DNA of 64,000 nt from Lysinibacillus xylanilyticus (GTDB lineage: Bacteria > Bacillota > Bacilli > Bacillales_A > Planococcaceae), in NCBI RefSeq assembly GCF_001183605.1, contig NZ_LFXJ01000006.1, positions 4,348-68,347 on the forward strand. The letters run 5' to 3'. Under the pieces are notes generated by a model. That model searched no databases, had not been told where the DNA came from, and saw nothing but the letters and a program-made list of their open reading frames with translations. Both the position numbers and the translations under genes were made by a program. Of this stretch, positions 26,696 to 35,460 are shown one piece after another. Positions within the stretch are counted from its first letter, which is position 1. Each line of letters opens with the position of its first letter.

Positions 26696-28090
26696 TTGTC
26701 TACATTACAAATTATTCTTAACGTTGCTGTTTTGTTGGTATTCGTTGGAATTTTATATTTTATGAATAAAAAGCACGTTAAGTTTTCAAATCGTGTTTTT
26801 ACTGCTCTAGGCTTTGGTATTGTACTTGGTCTTGGACTGCATTTAATTTATGGTATTGATTCTGATGTATTAGCAAAAACAACAAGTTGGTACAATATTA
26901 TTGGTACTGGTTATGTTAAATTACTACAAATGGTTGCGATGCCATTAATTTTTATTTCCATCTTAATAGCCTTTACGAAAATGAAGGTTGGTAAAAACTT
27001 CGGAAGAATGGCAGCTCTTATTTTAGCCATTTTAATCGGTACAACTGCTGTTTCAGCTGCTGTTGGTATTTTTTCAGCAACGGTGTTTCATTTAGATGCT
27101 TCACATATTATGCAAGGTGCTGCAGAGACAGAGCGTGGAGCATATTTAGAGGAAAAAACTTCTGGATTAACTGCGCCGGATTTACCAACGCAAATTATTG
27201 AGTTATTCCCAGCAAACCCATTCTTAGATTTAACAGGTGCTCGTTCAACATCAACAATTGCTGTTGTAATTTTTTCAGCATTCTTAGGTTTTGCTTATTT
27301 ACGTGTAGCACGTAAGGATGAAGGTACTGCAGCTACTATTAAAAAGGGCTTGGATGCCATCTATGCATTAGTAATGGGAGTTGTAACAATTGTCTTACGT
27401 TTAACACCATATGGTATTTTAGCAATTATGGCACGTACAGTTGCAACATCTGATTTCGGGGCAATCTATAACCTAGGTAAGTTTGTTGTAGCATCTTATG
27501 TAGCGTTAATTATCGTGTTTATAGTACACTTACTAATTCTTACTTTAAGTGGTTTAAATCCATTTACGTACTTAAAGAAAACTGCGGAAACATTATTGTT
27601 TGCATTCACTTCACGTTCAAGTGCAGGTGCTTTACCAATGAACATTAAAACACAAACGGGTCGTCTTGGCGTATCTGAGGGTATTGCAAACTTCTCGGGC
27701 TCATTTGGTCTATCTATTGGTCAAAATGGCTGTGCCGGTGTTTATCCTGCAATGCTAGCGATTATGATTGCACCGACAGTTGGGATTAATCCACTTGATC
27801 CAGTGTTTATCATTACTGTTATTGCAGTTGTAGCTGTCAGCTCATTTGGTGTAGCTGGTGTTGGTGGTGGTGCGACATTCGCAGCAATTCTTGTATTATC
27901 AGCACTTGACTTACCGATTGCACTTGCGGGTATATTAATCTCTGTTGAGCCGTTAATTGACATGGGCCGTACTGCACTTAATGTAAGTGGTTCAATGACT
28001 GCAGGTGTGACAACAGCACGTATTACAAAAGAATTGGATACTGAAATGTACAATAATAAAGAATTAGGTGCTCAAGTATCAGATTTATAA
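26696..28090 (+). CDS. tcyP: L-cystine:cation symporter TcyP
   Basis: 464 aa, DAACS family. The ion/substrate-binding region SRSSAGALPMNIKT, NGCAGVYPAMLAIMIAPTVG and DMGRTALNVSGSMTAG are as in TcyP. Imports cystine as a sulfur source. Start is TTG 26696, with TTAGGAGG 8 bases upstream. Single gene. In B. subtilis the orthologue is controlled by CymR; I could not identify a CymR box with confidence. Confidence 0.92.
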   Translation: MSTLQIILNVAVLLVFVGILYFMNKKHVKFSNRVFTALGFGIVLGLGLHLIYGIDSDVLAKTTSWYNIIGTGYVKLLQMVAMPLIFISILIAFTKMKVGKNFGRMAALILAILIGTTAVSAAVGIFSATVFHLDASHIMQGAAETERGAYLEEKTSGLTAPDLPTQIIELFPANPFLDLTGARSTSTIAVVIFSAFLGFAYLRVARKDEGTAATIKKGLDAIYALVMGVVTIVLRLTPYGILAIMARTVATSDFGAIYNLGKFVVASYVALIIVFIVHLLILTLSGLNPFTYLKKTAETLLFAFTSRSSAGALPMNIKTQTGRLGVSEGIANFSGSFGLSIGQNGCAGVYPAMLAIMIAPTVGINPLDPVFIITVIAVVAVSSFGVAGVGGGATFAAILVLSALDLPIALAGILISVEPLIDMGRTALNVSGSMTAGVTTARITKELDTEMYNNKELGAQVSDL

Positions 28091-28097
28091 ATATAAT

Positions 28098-28290
28098 CAA
28101 TTTCGCCTTGGCGTAATTGCGTAGGGATTTTGAATTGTGCTCGCACAATTTATTCCTTTCAAAATCCCTGACATCCGCCGGAGGCCTTATCTTCATTCAG
28201 TAGATATCCGGTTATTATGACCACCTTCAGAGGTGGAAGTCTTCTGTAACTATCGTTTCACTTTTGCTACAAAACATCTAATGAATGAAG
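28098..28290. repeat. Family A repeat, inverted/divergent copy
   Basis: GACATCCGCCGGAGGC is the reverse complement of the family A block GCCTCCGGCGGATGTC. TTGCTACAAAACATCTAATG and ATGAAGATAAAG match the closing arm. Hairpins TTGTGCTCGCACAA and CACCTTCAGAGGTGG lie inside. Confidence 0.7.
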
Positions 28291-28294
28291 ATAA

Positions 28295-28327
28295 AGAGCT
28301 ACTCTCATTGAGGGTAGCTCTTTTTTA
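28295..28327 (+). terminator. Terminator after tcyP
   Basis: AGAGCTACTCTC / GAGGGTAGCTCT stem followed by TTTTTT. Confidence 0.88.
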
Positions 28328-28332
28328 TCGAA

Positions 28333-28370
28333 AATAAAAAGAGGGTTGTTATGTAAGAAACAACCCTCAT
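28333..28370 (-). terminator. Terminator after the 104-aa gene (minus strand)
   Basis: GAGGGTTGTT / AACAACCCTC stem followed on the minus strand by TTTTTAT. Confidence 0.8.
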
Positions 28371-28396
28371 GATTGATATGAAATCAATTCATCCCT

Positions 28397-28711
28397 TTAT
28401 ATTATTTTTACATAAAAATCTTTACCATTTATAAGCTCGGTCAGTTCAATGCCGTGATTTATTTTATAGTAATTAAAAATATTGCGTGCCAATCCAGAGT
28501 GTCCATTTAAATATGTTCCTTTTTTAATCTCCCTACGAGGATTATGAAAATCAAAATACAAGCGAGAATCGTGGCACATTGTATCCAAAATTGCTTTAAA
28601 CTCTTGTTCTTCAATATGAATCCCTCGTGTATATCTGCATTCTCTACGGTACGTATCATGAGAAACATTCACCGGCGACGACTCAAGAACCATTTCGATT
28701 TTTTTACTCAA
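28397..28711 (-). CDS. Hypothetical protein, 104 aa
   Basis: Charged soluble protein without signal peptide or membrane helix (MSKKIEMVLESS... ending NGKDFYVKII). TTG start at 28711 with AAGGAG 10 bases upstream, plus its own terminator, support a real gene. I do not recognise the family. It stands alone between tcyP and a family B repeat. Confidence 0.6.
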   Translation of the reverse strand: MSKKIEMVLESSPVNVSHDTYRRECRYTRGIHIEEQEFKAILDTMCHDSRLYFDFHNPRREIKKGTYLNGHSGLARNIFNYYKINHGIELTELINGKDFYVKII

Positions 28712-28771
28712 ATGTTAGCAGCTCCTTTTTAGAAATTAGCACTAAAGGGTAGAAAAGTAGATGTGAAAAAG

Positions 28772-28905
28772 AAATACCATTTTTATATAAGTTGATTGGA
28801 GTGGAGACTGGACGCCCCCAGGAAGCTCTGCTCTGCGCGAAAGCGAAGCGTCAGCGGCAAAGCGCCCAGTCGGAACGGAGATCAACCATACGCTATTGTG
28901 ATGAA
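28772..28905. repeat. Family B repeat, minimal complete copy
   Basis: TTGATTGGAGTGGAGACTGG joined directly to ACGCCCCCAGGAAGCTCTGC, then AGCGAAGCGTCAGCGGCAAA and CGCCCAGTCGGAACGGAGAT. Both outer arms are present but the double-hairpin module is absent, showing the basic unit. Confidence 0.8.
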
Positions 28906-28969
28906 CCATAAGGCTATGACTAATATAGTTCAAGTATATAATTATCAGAAAATTATATCAATATTTTAC

Positions 28970-29524
28970 CTACCAATCTTGTTGCTGTATTTCTTCTGCC
29001 ACTATTTGTAAATCATAGGCGGTAATCATTAAAAGGGTATATTCGTGTCTTTCCATATATTTTTCTGCTAGACGTTTCATATATTTCGGGGAGCCTTCAT
29101 TTTCTTCATCATAAATTAGCAGCAGACCATCTGTATTTTGTATAATGAACTTGTCTTTTTCGATAAATTGCCACGGAGCCTCGTATGGCTTTTTCGTTAC
29201 ACTCGTTACAAAGTCTGCTTGAGCTACTAATGTCTGATATTTTTCTTTTTTATGTTCCTGCCAATTTTTCTCCTGCTCTAAAAAAGGTGTGATAACAGCA
29301 TATTTTAAATGAGGAAATTCCTTTCTTAACGTAAGAATAACCTCAACACCCCATGTTTCTACACCTTGCTGACCACTAATAATCACCCATTCTAAACCTT
29401 CGTCGATTAATATACGCAGACGGTTTTCAAGTGCTTTTTTTATGATAGCAATGCCTGGGTGCTTGTCATTAAAGATGCCCAATTCATGTGGTCTATAGCC
29501 AGTAATAATAATTCGCTGTATCAA
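28970..29524 (-). CDS. ypsA: YpsA, DUF1273/SLOG-family cell-division-associated protein
   Basis: 184 aa. The N-terminal IIITGYRPHELGIFNDKHPG and IISGQQGVETWGVE are hallmarks of YpsA, a SLOG-superfamily Rossmann protein that binds a nucleotide-type ligand. In other Firmicutes it influences FtsZ localisation and filamentation. Start TTG 29524 has GGAGG 8 bases upstream; an ATG five codons earlier overlaps that site. No operon partner. Confidence 0.9.
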   Translation of the reverse strand: MIQRIIITGYRPHELGIFNDKHPGIAIIKKALENRLRILIDEGLEWVIISGQQGVETWGVEVILTLRKEFPHLKYAVITPFLEQEKNWQEHKKEKYQTLVAQADFVTSVTKKPYEAPWQFIEKDKFIIQNTDGLLLIYDEENEGSPKYMKRLAEKYMERHEYTLLMITAYDLQIVAEEIQQQDW

Positions 29525-30106
29525 TAGGAAAACCTCCAAAGCTAAGCTTTATTTAAAATAATTATACAATATGAGGAATTAAAAAGGCGTAACATCAAAA
29601 GGGTATTAGAAATAACGATTTCCCATTAATACAGTAACAAACGTCAGCAACACTTGTAGCTGATGCTTTGATTTTGCTACAGAAAACATTTGCTGAATAA
29701 AGATAACTTAAAATCGTTCGGATGATGAAATTAAATATATTAACATAAAGATAATAAAAAAACGTTTATTGTTAAATAAAGTATATACATTTTTATTATA
29801 ACCATGCAAAGTTATTTTAAATGTTATATAACAGATAGAAATAGATTAGATGAATTGGTTATTCTATGTATTTTATCTTGTATAACTATTTCTAAATAGA
29901 AATATCGGTGATGATAGTCTTTATTTTCTGCTTTATGAATAAAATATTATTTTATATTTAGATAATTCATTTTTCTGAAAATATTGTTGCGTTTTGTCAA
30001 TAATTAGGGTTATAGTTAAATAGAGTTAAATGTCTATAAATTTTACTTGTTGAGTTATAACAGTATCTATGAATATAATATGCATTTTGGTAAGGGGTTT
30101 GATAGA
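29525..30106. other. AT-rich gap upstream of glnQ
   Basis: No credible gene. At 29630-29710 there is a family A fragment (GCTGATGCTTTGATTTTGCT then AAACATTTGCTGAATAAAG). Further on it is very AT-rich with a perfect palindrome TGTTATATAACA (29822-29833) and a TATTTCTAAATAGAAATA hairpin near 29888. I could not find a standard TnrA/GlnR box. Confidence 0.5.
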
Positions 30107-30835
30107 GTGATTCGATTTCAAAACGTAAATAAGCATTATGGAGATTTCCATGTCTTAAAAGATATCAATTTGACCATTGAAAAAGGGGAAGTTGTTGTTA
30201 TTATTGGACCTTCTGGTTCCGGAAAAAGTACTCTGCTTCGTTGTATCAATCGTTTAGAAACCATTTCTGATGGATTATTAGAGGTGAATGAAGTAGAAAT
30301 CAGTAACAAAAAAACAGACATTAATGACTTGCGTAAAAATATTGGTATGGTATTCCAACATTTTTACTTATATCCACATAAAACGGTTTTACAAAATATT
30401 ATGCTAGCTCCTATGAAAGTTTTGGGGAAATCGGAAGAAGAAGCGAAGAAAACGGCATTATATTATTTGGAAAAAGTAGGTATACCTGATAAGGCAAATT
30501 CATTTCCATCGCAATTATCGGGAGGACAACAACAACGTGTTGCAATTGCGCGTGGCTTGGCTATGAGTCCTGACATCATGTTGTTTGATGAGCCGACTTC
30601 GGCGCTTGATCCTGAAATGATTGGGGAAGTATTGGATGTTATGAAAGCGCTAGCACAAGAAGGAATGTCGATGGTGGTTGTGACGCATGAAATGGGGTTT
30701 GCTCGTGAGGTGGCTGATCGAGTGATTTTTATCGATAAGGGTCAAATTTTGGAGGATGCTAATCCAGCTGAATTCTTTAGAGAGCCAAAAGAGGAACGTG
30801 CTAAATTATTCTTAAGCAGGATTTTTAATCATTAA
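30107..30835 (+). CDS. glnQ: Glutamine ABC transporter, ATP-binding protein
   Basis: 242 aa, the family length. Walker [10 protein letters not shown], signature [16 protein letters not shown], Walker [16 protein letters not shown]-loop [20 protein letters not shown], typical of polar amino acid importers. Start GTG 30107 with GGTAAGGGG 9 bases upstream; the reading frame extends 20 codons further without a site. First gene of a glnQHMP-ordered cluster as in B. subtilis. Confidence 0.93.
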   Translation: MIRFQNVNKHYGDFHVLKDINLTIEKGEVVVIIGPSGSGKSTLLRCINRLETISDGLLEVNEVEISNKKTDINDLRKNIGMVFQHFYLYPHKTVLQNIMLAPMKVLGKSEEEAKKTALYYLEKVGIPDKANSFPSQLSGGQQQRVAIARGLAMSPDIMLFDEPTSALDPEMIGEVLDVMKALAQEGMSMVVVTHEMGFAREVADRVIFIDKGQILEDANPAEFFREPKEERAKLFLSRIFNH

Positions 30836-30869
30836 TAATTTTTAGAGAAAAGAATAGGGGGATTTTTTT

Positions 30870-31694
30870 ATGTTTAAAAACAGAAAATTTTTAATGTTCA
30901 TGCTACTATCAGTACTTTCTGTACTTGTTCTAGCAGCTTGTGGTGGAGGAGATAAAGAATCGAAAGATAAAGACTCAGGGGCTAAATCGAAATCATCATT
31001 AGAAACTATTAAAGCGAATGACAAAATTGTATGGGGTGTTAAAAACGATACAAAGTTATTTGGTTTAAAAAATCCAAGTACTGGTGAAATTGAAGGCTTT
31101 GACGTAGATATTGCGAAAGAACTTACAAAAATTATTCTTGGTGATGAGACAAAAGTTGAATTTAAAGAAGTAACATCTAAAACACGTATACCAATGTTAA
31201 ATAACGGTGATATTGATTCGATTATTGCAACAATGACGATTTCAAAAGAACGCCGTAAAGAAGTTGATTTCACAGATGTTTATTTCGAGGCAGGTCAATC
31301 ACTATTGGTGAAAAAAGGAAGTAAGATTAAGAGTATTGATGATTTAGATTCAAAAACAAAAGTAATTGCTGTTAAAGGCTCTACATCGGCAATTAATATC
31401 CGTGAAAAAGCACCGGATGCACAGGTTCTAGAGTTTGAAAACTATGCAGAGGCATTTACTGCATTAAAAGCTGGCCAAGGTGATGTATTAACGACGGATG
31501 ACTCGATTTTATATGGCATGGCTTCACAGGATAATAACTTCGAATTAGTTGGTGGTAAATTCACGGAAGAGCCATATGGAATTGCAATGAAAAAAGGTAG
31601 TGATGATTTTGTTAAAGCTGTTAACGACGCGCTTGCAGAATTAAAGTCAAATGGTAAATATAATGAAATCCACGACAAATGGATTAAGAAATAA
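30870..31694 (+). CDS. glnH: Glutamine-binding lipoprotein
   Basis: 274 aa. Lipoprotein signal with lipobox LAAC (Cys24 the lipidated residue), then a charged linker and a type 3 solute-binding fold (NDTKLFGLKNPSTGEIEGFD, DSIIATMTISKERRKEVDFT). Captures the amino acid at the outer membrane face for GlnMP/GlnQ. Glutamine specificity rests on gene order, not on direct evidence. Confidence 0.92.
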   Translation: MFKNRKFLMFMLLSVLSVLVLAACGGGDKESKDKDSGAKSKSSLETIKANDKIVWGVKNDTKLFGLKNPSTGEIEGFDVDIAKELTKIILGDETKVEFKEVTSKTRIPMLNNGDIDSIIATMTISKERRKEVDFTDVYFEAGQSLLVKKGSKIKSIDDLDSKTKVIAVKGSTSAINIREKAPDAQVLEFENYAEAFTALKAGQGDVLTTDDSILYGMASQDNNFELVGGKFTEEPYGIAMKKGSDDFVKAVNDALAELKSNGKYNEIHDKWIKK

Positions 31695-31721
31695 TCTATT
31701 ATAAAACGAATATTAATGTTG

Positions 31722-31786
31722 CGAGCAGTCATATGAATAACCTCATGAATGCGATGTTCAATAGGTGTATGACTGCTTGTTTTAAT
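31722..31786 (+). terminator. Possible partial terminator between glnH and glnM
   Basis: 12-bp stem CGAGCAGTCATA / TATGACTGCTTG with a long loop, followed by TTTTAATTT. Could lower expression of the permease genes relative to glnH. Confidence 0.5.
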
Positions 31787-31796
31787 TTGGTTATTT

Positions 31797-31900
31797 AGTT
31801 TTATTCAGCGGGTGTTTATACACACCCGTTGAATAAAGTTAAAGCTTCTGATGGGGTTGCGAATTTTGAGACAAGCCAATTCAAAATGAAAACGTAACTA
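31797..31900. repeat. Family A repeat fragment inside the gln operon
   Basis: Hairpin TTTATTCAGCGGGTGT / ACACCCGTTGAATAAA (one G:T pair), then AAAGCTTCTGATGGGG and GCCAATTCAAAATGAA, corresponding to the first blocks of the 3454 copy. The hairpin arms differ from that copy but still pair. Confidence 0.7.
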
Positions 31901-31936
31901 TATCGGCAGAGCGTATTGGATTGGAGTGAAAATTGA

Positions 31937-32590
31937 ATGCTTGATTTTACTATTCTTACAGATAATATGGGGATGTTTCTTGAAGGTTTTAAAAATACTT
32001 TAATTGTAAGTCTTTTGGCATTGATTGGTAGTTTTATTCTGGGGACGTTGATTGCTGTATTTCGTATTGCACCTATTAAGCCTTTAAACTGGATAGGTAC
32101 AATTTATGTCGAATTTTTCCGTAATATCCCGTTGTTAATTATTTTATTCTTCATCTTTATAGGATTACCGGTCTTAGGTATTCGTTTTAGTGGATTCCAA
32201 GCGGGCACAATTGCGTTGACGGTGTATACTGCTGCTTTTATCGCAGAGGCTATTCGTGCAGGTGTTTTGTCTGTGCATAAAGGACAAACTGAGGCTGCGC
32301 GATCTTCAGGTTTGACGTACATCCAAACGATGCGTTATATCATTTTACCTCAAGCGATTAAAATTGTTATTCCGCCATTGGGTAACCAATTTTTGAATTT
32401 AGTGAAGAATTCATCAATTTTAACAATTGTTGCAGCAGGTGAGCTAATGTATCAGGGAGATTTGATCTCTTCAAGAACTTTCGTAACTTTTGATGTATAT
32501 ATTTTTATTGCACTTTTTTATTTAATTATTACGCTTCCGTTAAGCTATGGTATTAATCGTTTAGAAAAAAGCTTAGCGAAGAGCAATTAG
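31937..32590 (+). CDS. glnM: Glutamine ABC transporter permease
   Basis: 217 aa, with four or five helices. HisMQ-type permease with the EAA loop EAARSSGLTYIQTMRYIILP. ATG 31937 follows TTGGAGTG. Partner of GlnP (next gene, 15 bases on). A family A repeat separates it from glnH. Confidence 0.9.
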   Translation: MLDFTILTDNMGMFLEGFKNTLIVSLLALIGSFILGTLIAVFRIAPIKPLNWIGTIYVEFFRNIPLLIILFFIFIGLPVLGIRFSGFQAGTIALTVYTAAFIAEAIRAGVLSVHKGQTEAARSSGLTYIQTMRYIILPQAIKIVIPPLGNQFLNLVKNSSILTIVAAGELMYQGDLISSRTFVTFDVYIFIALFYLIITLPLSYGINRLEKSLAKSN

Positions 32591-32605
32591 TAGGGGGTTA
32601 GATGG

Positions 32606-33253
32606 ATGGACTTTATTGGAGCATATAGCCCTGATCATATTGTTTTCTTGTTGAAAGGTTTTTTGGTAACACTTGAAGTTGCGGGTATTTCTATTTTATT
32701 AAGTTTCCTTCTCGGAGCAATTCTAGGTATTGTTCGGTATACTAAAGTACCAGTATTTGCACAAATTTCTGCTATTTTTGTTGAGACCATAAGAAATTTA
32801 CCGCTATTATTGATTATTTTCTTTGTATACTTTGCTTTGCCGGAAGTGGGAATTAAGTTAAGTATTACATGGTCTGCTATTTTAGCGCTAACGATTTTTG
32901 AATCTGCAATGCTAGCAGAAATTATTCGTAGTGGCTTAAACTCTGTACACAAAGGACAGATGGAGGCGGGGCGTTCGTCTGGGTTATCTTATATACAAAC
33001 CTTATGGTATATTATTTTGCCGCAAGGGGTACGACGCATGGTACCACCGATTGTTAGCCAGTTTATTTCACTTCTGAAAGATACGTCGCTAGCGGTTGTT
33101 ATTGCACTACCAGAGATGATGCATAATGCACAGGTTCTTAATGCACAAAATATTAATTATATTATTCCGATTTTCATTTTAGTTGCTGTAATTTATTTTA
33201 TTGTGAACTTTGCACTTTCTTTAGTTGCGCGGCGTCTAGAATTGAATATGTAA
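32606..33253 (+). CDS. glnP: Glutamine ABC transporter permease
   Basis: 215 aa, same HisMQ family; EAA loop EAGRSSGLSYIQTLWYIILP nearly copies that of GlnM, showing paralogy. Last gene of the operon; start ATG 32606 after AGGGGG. Followed by a strong terminator. Confidence 0.9.
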   Translation: MDFIGAYSPDHIVFLLKGFLVTLEVAGISILLSFLLGAILGIVRYTKVPVFAQISAIFVETIRNLPLLLIIFFVYFALPEVGIKLSITWSAILALTIFESAMLAEIIRSGLNSVHKGQMEAGRSSGLSYIQTLWYIILPQGVRRMVPPIVSQFISLLKDTSLAVVIALPEMMHNAQVLNAQNINYIIPIFILVAVIYFIVNFALSLVARRLELNM

Positions 33254-33327
33254 ATTTGGCGAAATGCCAAGTGAATTGTAAATATAGAGTGCTAAAATTT
33301 TGAACTCTAGCACCCTATATTAATAAT

Positions 33328-33374
33328 ACACCCCAAAGCTTTGATGCATCAAAGTTTGGGGTGTGATTTTTATT
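33328..33374 (+). terminator. Terminator of the gln operon
   Basis: ACACCCCAAA ... CTTTGATG / CATCAAAG ... TTTGGGGTGT stem followed by GATTTTTAT. Confidence 0.93.
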
Positions 33375-33394
33375 TATAATCATTTTGTAATCTT

Positions 33395-33490
33395 CTAAAA
33401 AGCAAATAGTGTTAAAACTACAGCTACGGCAGTACAGATTCCTAAGAACCACCATGTATCTGTAAAATCCTCTTTGGAGTCACTATTCAT
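33395..33490 (-). CDS. 31-aa single-helix membrane peptide
   Basis: Reads MNSDSKEDFTDTWWFLGI..., a charged N-terminus and one membrane helix (about 14-30), ending in Phe. AAAGGAAG sits 8 bases before ATG 33490, and the ATG overlaps the last 8 bases of the DUF418 gene, which implies translational coupling. I do not recognise it; probably a small subunit or regulator of the DUF418 protein. Confidence 0.65.
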   Translation of the reverse strand: MNSDSKEDFTDTWWFLGICTAVAVVLTLFAF

Positions 33491-34655
33491 GTAAAGTACT
33501 TCCTTTCTGCTTTATTTTAATTTGTCCGTTCCAAGACCAATTCGTCCAAATACGCAGTATAGTTTCGAATGGTCCGCGTTTAAATTTCTTGAAATAGGCA
33601 AGGCTGAAAACACATTGCAAGCTATACAAGACGATTCCGAATAAAATACCGCCAAATACACCGAGCTTGCCGTATAAGCCTAGACCATATCCATAAAATA
33701 CTGTTGTACAAATAATGGTTTGCATTAGATAATTAGTTAATGATAGTTTACCGACACTCTCGAAGGCAGGAGCGAGACGTTGTACAGGGCGGGTTTTGTA
33801 TATTAAAGCTGCAAGGCAGACATAGCCAACTGCTAATAACTCAGAGCCTCCTGTTAACAACATGCCAGAAAAATTGCTTTCTATAAAACTCAGACTTTTA
33901 CAAGCTAGCCCTATTGGAACAAGCAGGGCGCCGAGCTTATACCATTTCTTTTCGTCCTCCATATTCACAAAAGATTGCTTTTTTGCAAGACCCATGCCGA
34001 AAAGGGTCAATGAAGTGGTATACATTGGTGCAAGGAAAATTAATAAGAAAACGACTAAACCTGCATCGTCCATGCCCGGAGGTAAATCGTTTGCACGGAA
34101 ATCATAAATGTCTAAGTAGCTTCCGTTAGCGTATATATTGTCGGCTTTCTCTATATAGGAAGCTATTTCTTTCTGCTCTTTTTTAGTTTCTTCAGCGGAA
34201 CCAAATGATATGCTAGTAATAAGTAATAAGAAGATACCAGCCCAAATAAATAAAGTTTTTGGTTTGCGATTAATAAAAGGGATCAAAAATAAAATCATAA
34301 AGCCATAAGAAAATAGAATGTCGCCTTCCCATAAAAACATTGAATGCAGTAAACCTAAAGCAATAAGTCCAGTTGCACGCCGTAAAATGGACCATCGACT
34401 CTTATCTTTTTTTCTGCGAATAGATTCTATAAGTTTAATAAGAGAGAAGCCGAACAAAATGGTGAAGATCGGCATAAATGACCCTTCTATAAAGATTTTT
34501 ACAAAATACCAGGCTCCATTATCGAGGGCGGATAGATCTTTTAGTTCATCTTTGCCATACATGCCAAACTGGAAAATCAACAAATTTGCCATTAAGATGC
34601 CGAATAAGCTAAATCCACGCATTGTATCTATGAAGGTAACACGGTTAGTTGTCAT
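33483..34655 (-). CDS. DUF418/YeiB-type multi-spanning membrane protein
   Basis: 390 aa. Opens with RVTFIDTMRGFSLFGILMAN, the acyltransferase-like N-terminus of the DUF418 (YeiB) family. It has about ten membrane helices and a C-terminal DUF418 domain with SLTNYLMQTIICTTVFYGYG. The family is thought to act in envelope or export processes; the substrate is unknown. ATG 34655 with AAGGAG upstream. Divergently transcribed from the two-component genes with a 103-base shared control region, so it is a plausible target of that regulator. Confidence 0.85.
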   Translation of the reverse strand: MTTNRVTFIDTMRGFSLFGILMANLLIFQFGMYGKDELKDLSALDNGAWYFVKIFIEGSFMPIFTILFGFSLIKLIESIRRKKDKSRWSILRRATGLIALGLLHSMFLWEGDILFSYGFMILFLIPFINRKPKTLFIWAGIFLLLITSISFGSAEETKKEQKEIASYIEKADNIYANGSYLDIYDFRANDLPPGMDDAGLVVFLLIFLAPMYTTSLTLFGMGLAKKQSFVNMEDEKKWYKLGALLVPIGLACKSLSFIESNFSGMLLTGGSELLAVGYVCLAALIYKTRPVQRLAPAFESVGKLSLTNYLMQTIICTTVFYGYGLGLYGKLGVFGGILFGIVLYSLQCVFSLAYFKKFKRGPFETILRIWTNWSWNGQIKIKQKGSTLHE

Positions 34656-34758
34656 TGCGTTTTATCTCCTTAATTGGTTATCTTATACATAGTGTAGTTG
34701 GGAAAGCTTATGGTGAAATGATGGCTACCTTAAAGTAATCTTAAAAGAAGGTGATAGC

Positions 34759-35460
34759 ATGCAGGACGCGTCAATTTTAGTATTAGAGGACGAACGTGCA
34801 ATTGCAGAAATGATTGAAATTATCTTAAGAAAAGAAGGATTTTTAAACATTACACTCTGCGACACTGTTCAAGAAGCAAAAAGGAAAATTGAAACGAAGG
34901 TTTTTGATTTTTATCTATTAGATATTATGCTCCCGGATGGTAGCGGACTTGATATGGCGAATATGATTCGAGAGCAAAGTGAAGCACCTATATTCTTTTT
35001 AACTGCAAAAGGTAGTGATGCTGATAAGCTTCGTGGTTTTATGAACGGGGCAGATGATTATATTACGAAGCCATTTAATCCACTTGAGCTTGTTGCGAGG
35101 GTGAAGGTGCAACTTACCAGATATATGAAGAAAAAAAAGGCTCCGAGCAGTCATTTATTTTCATGCAGTCGATTTACATTCGATATCGATGCAGCAGAGG
35201 TGACTGTAAATGGTACAAAGGAGATTATTAGCGGTAGGTTATTTTATTTGTTGAAATATTTATGTGAAAATGCAGGGCAAGTATTATCGAAGGAGCAAAT
35301 TTACGAGCGCGTATGGGGTGACTGTTTGTTCGATGATAATACTGTGATGGTTCATATTCGAAAACTGCGAGAAAAAATAGAAAAGAATCCAGGTAAACCA
35401 ACCTGCATTATTACTGTAAGAGGTATTGGGTATAAACTTGTTGGAGATGTTCATTCATGA
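34759..35460 (+). CDS. OmpR-family response regulator
   Basis: 233 aa. Receiver domain with phospho-acceptor Asp55 (FYLLDIMLPDGSG) and Lys in YITKPFNPLE; C-terminal winged helix ending VHIRKLREKIE ... TVRGIGYKLVG. ATG 34759 follows GAAGGTG. Two CTTAAA repeats 11 bases apart lie just upstream (34732-34748), the type of direct repeat such regulators bind, so it may control both divergent promoters. Confidence 0.92.
   Translation: MQDASILVLEDERAIAEMIEIILRKEGFLNITLCDTVQEAKRKIETKVFDFYLLDIMLPDGSGLDMANMIREQSEAPIFFLTAKGSDADKLRGFMNGADDYITKPFNPLELVARVKVQLTRYMKKKKAPSSHLFSCSRFTFDIDAAEVTVNGTKEIISGRLFYLLKYLCENAGQVLSKEQIYERVWGDCLFDDNTVMVHIRKLREKIEKNPGKPTCIITVRGIGYKLVGDVHS

Noticed and set aside
29771-29833. 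TnrA/GlnR box upstream of glnQ
   Set aside because: TGTTAAAT...ATATACA and TGTTATATAACA have the wrong arm spacing for the TGTNA-N7-TNACA consensus.
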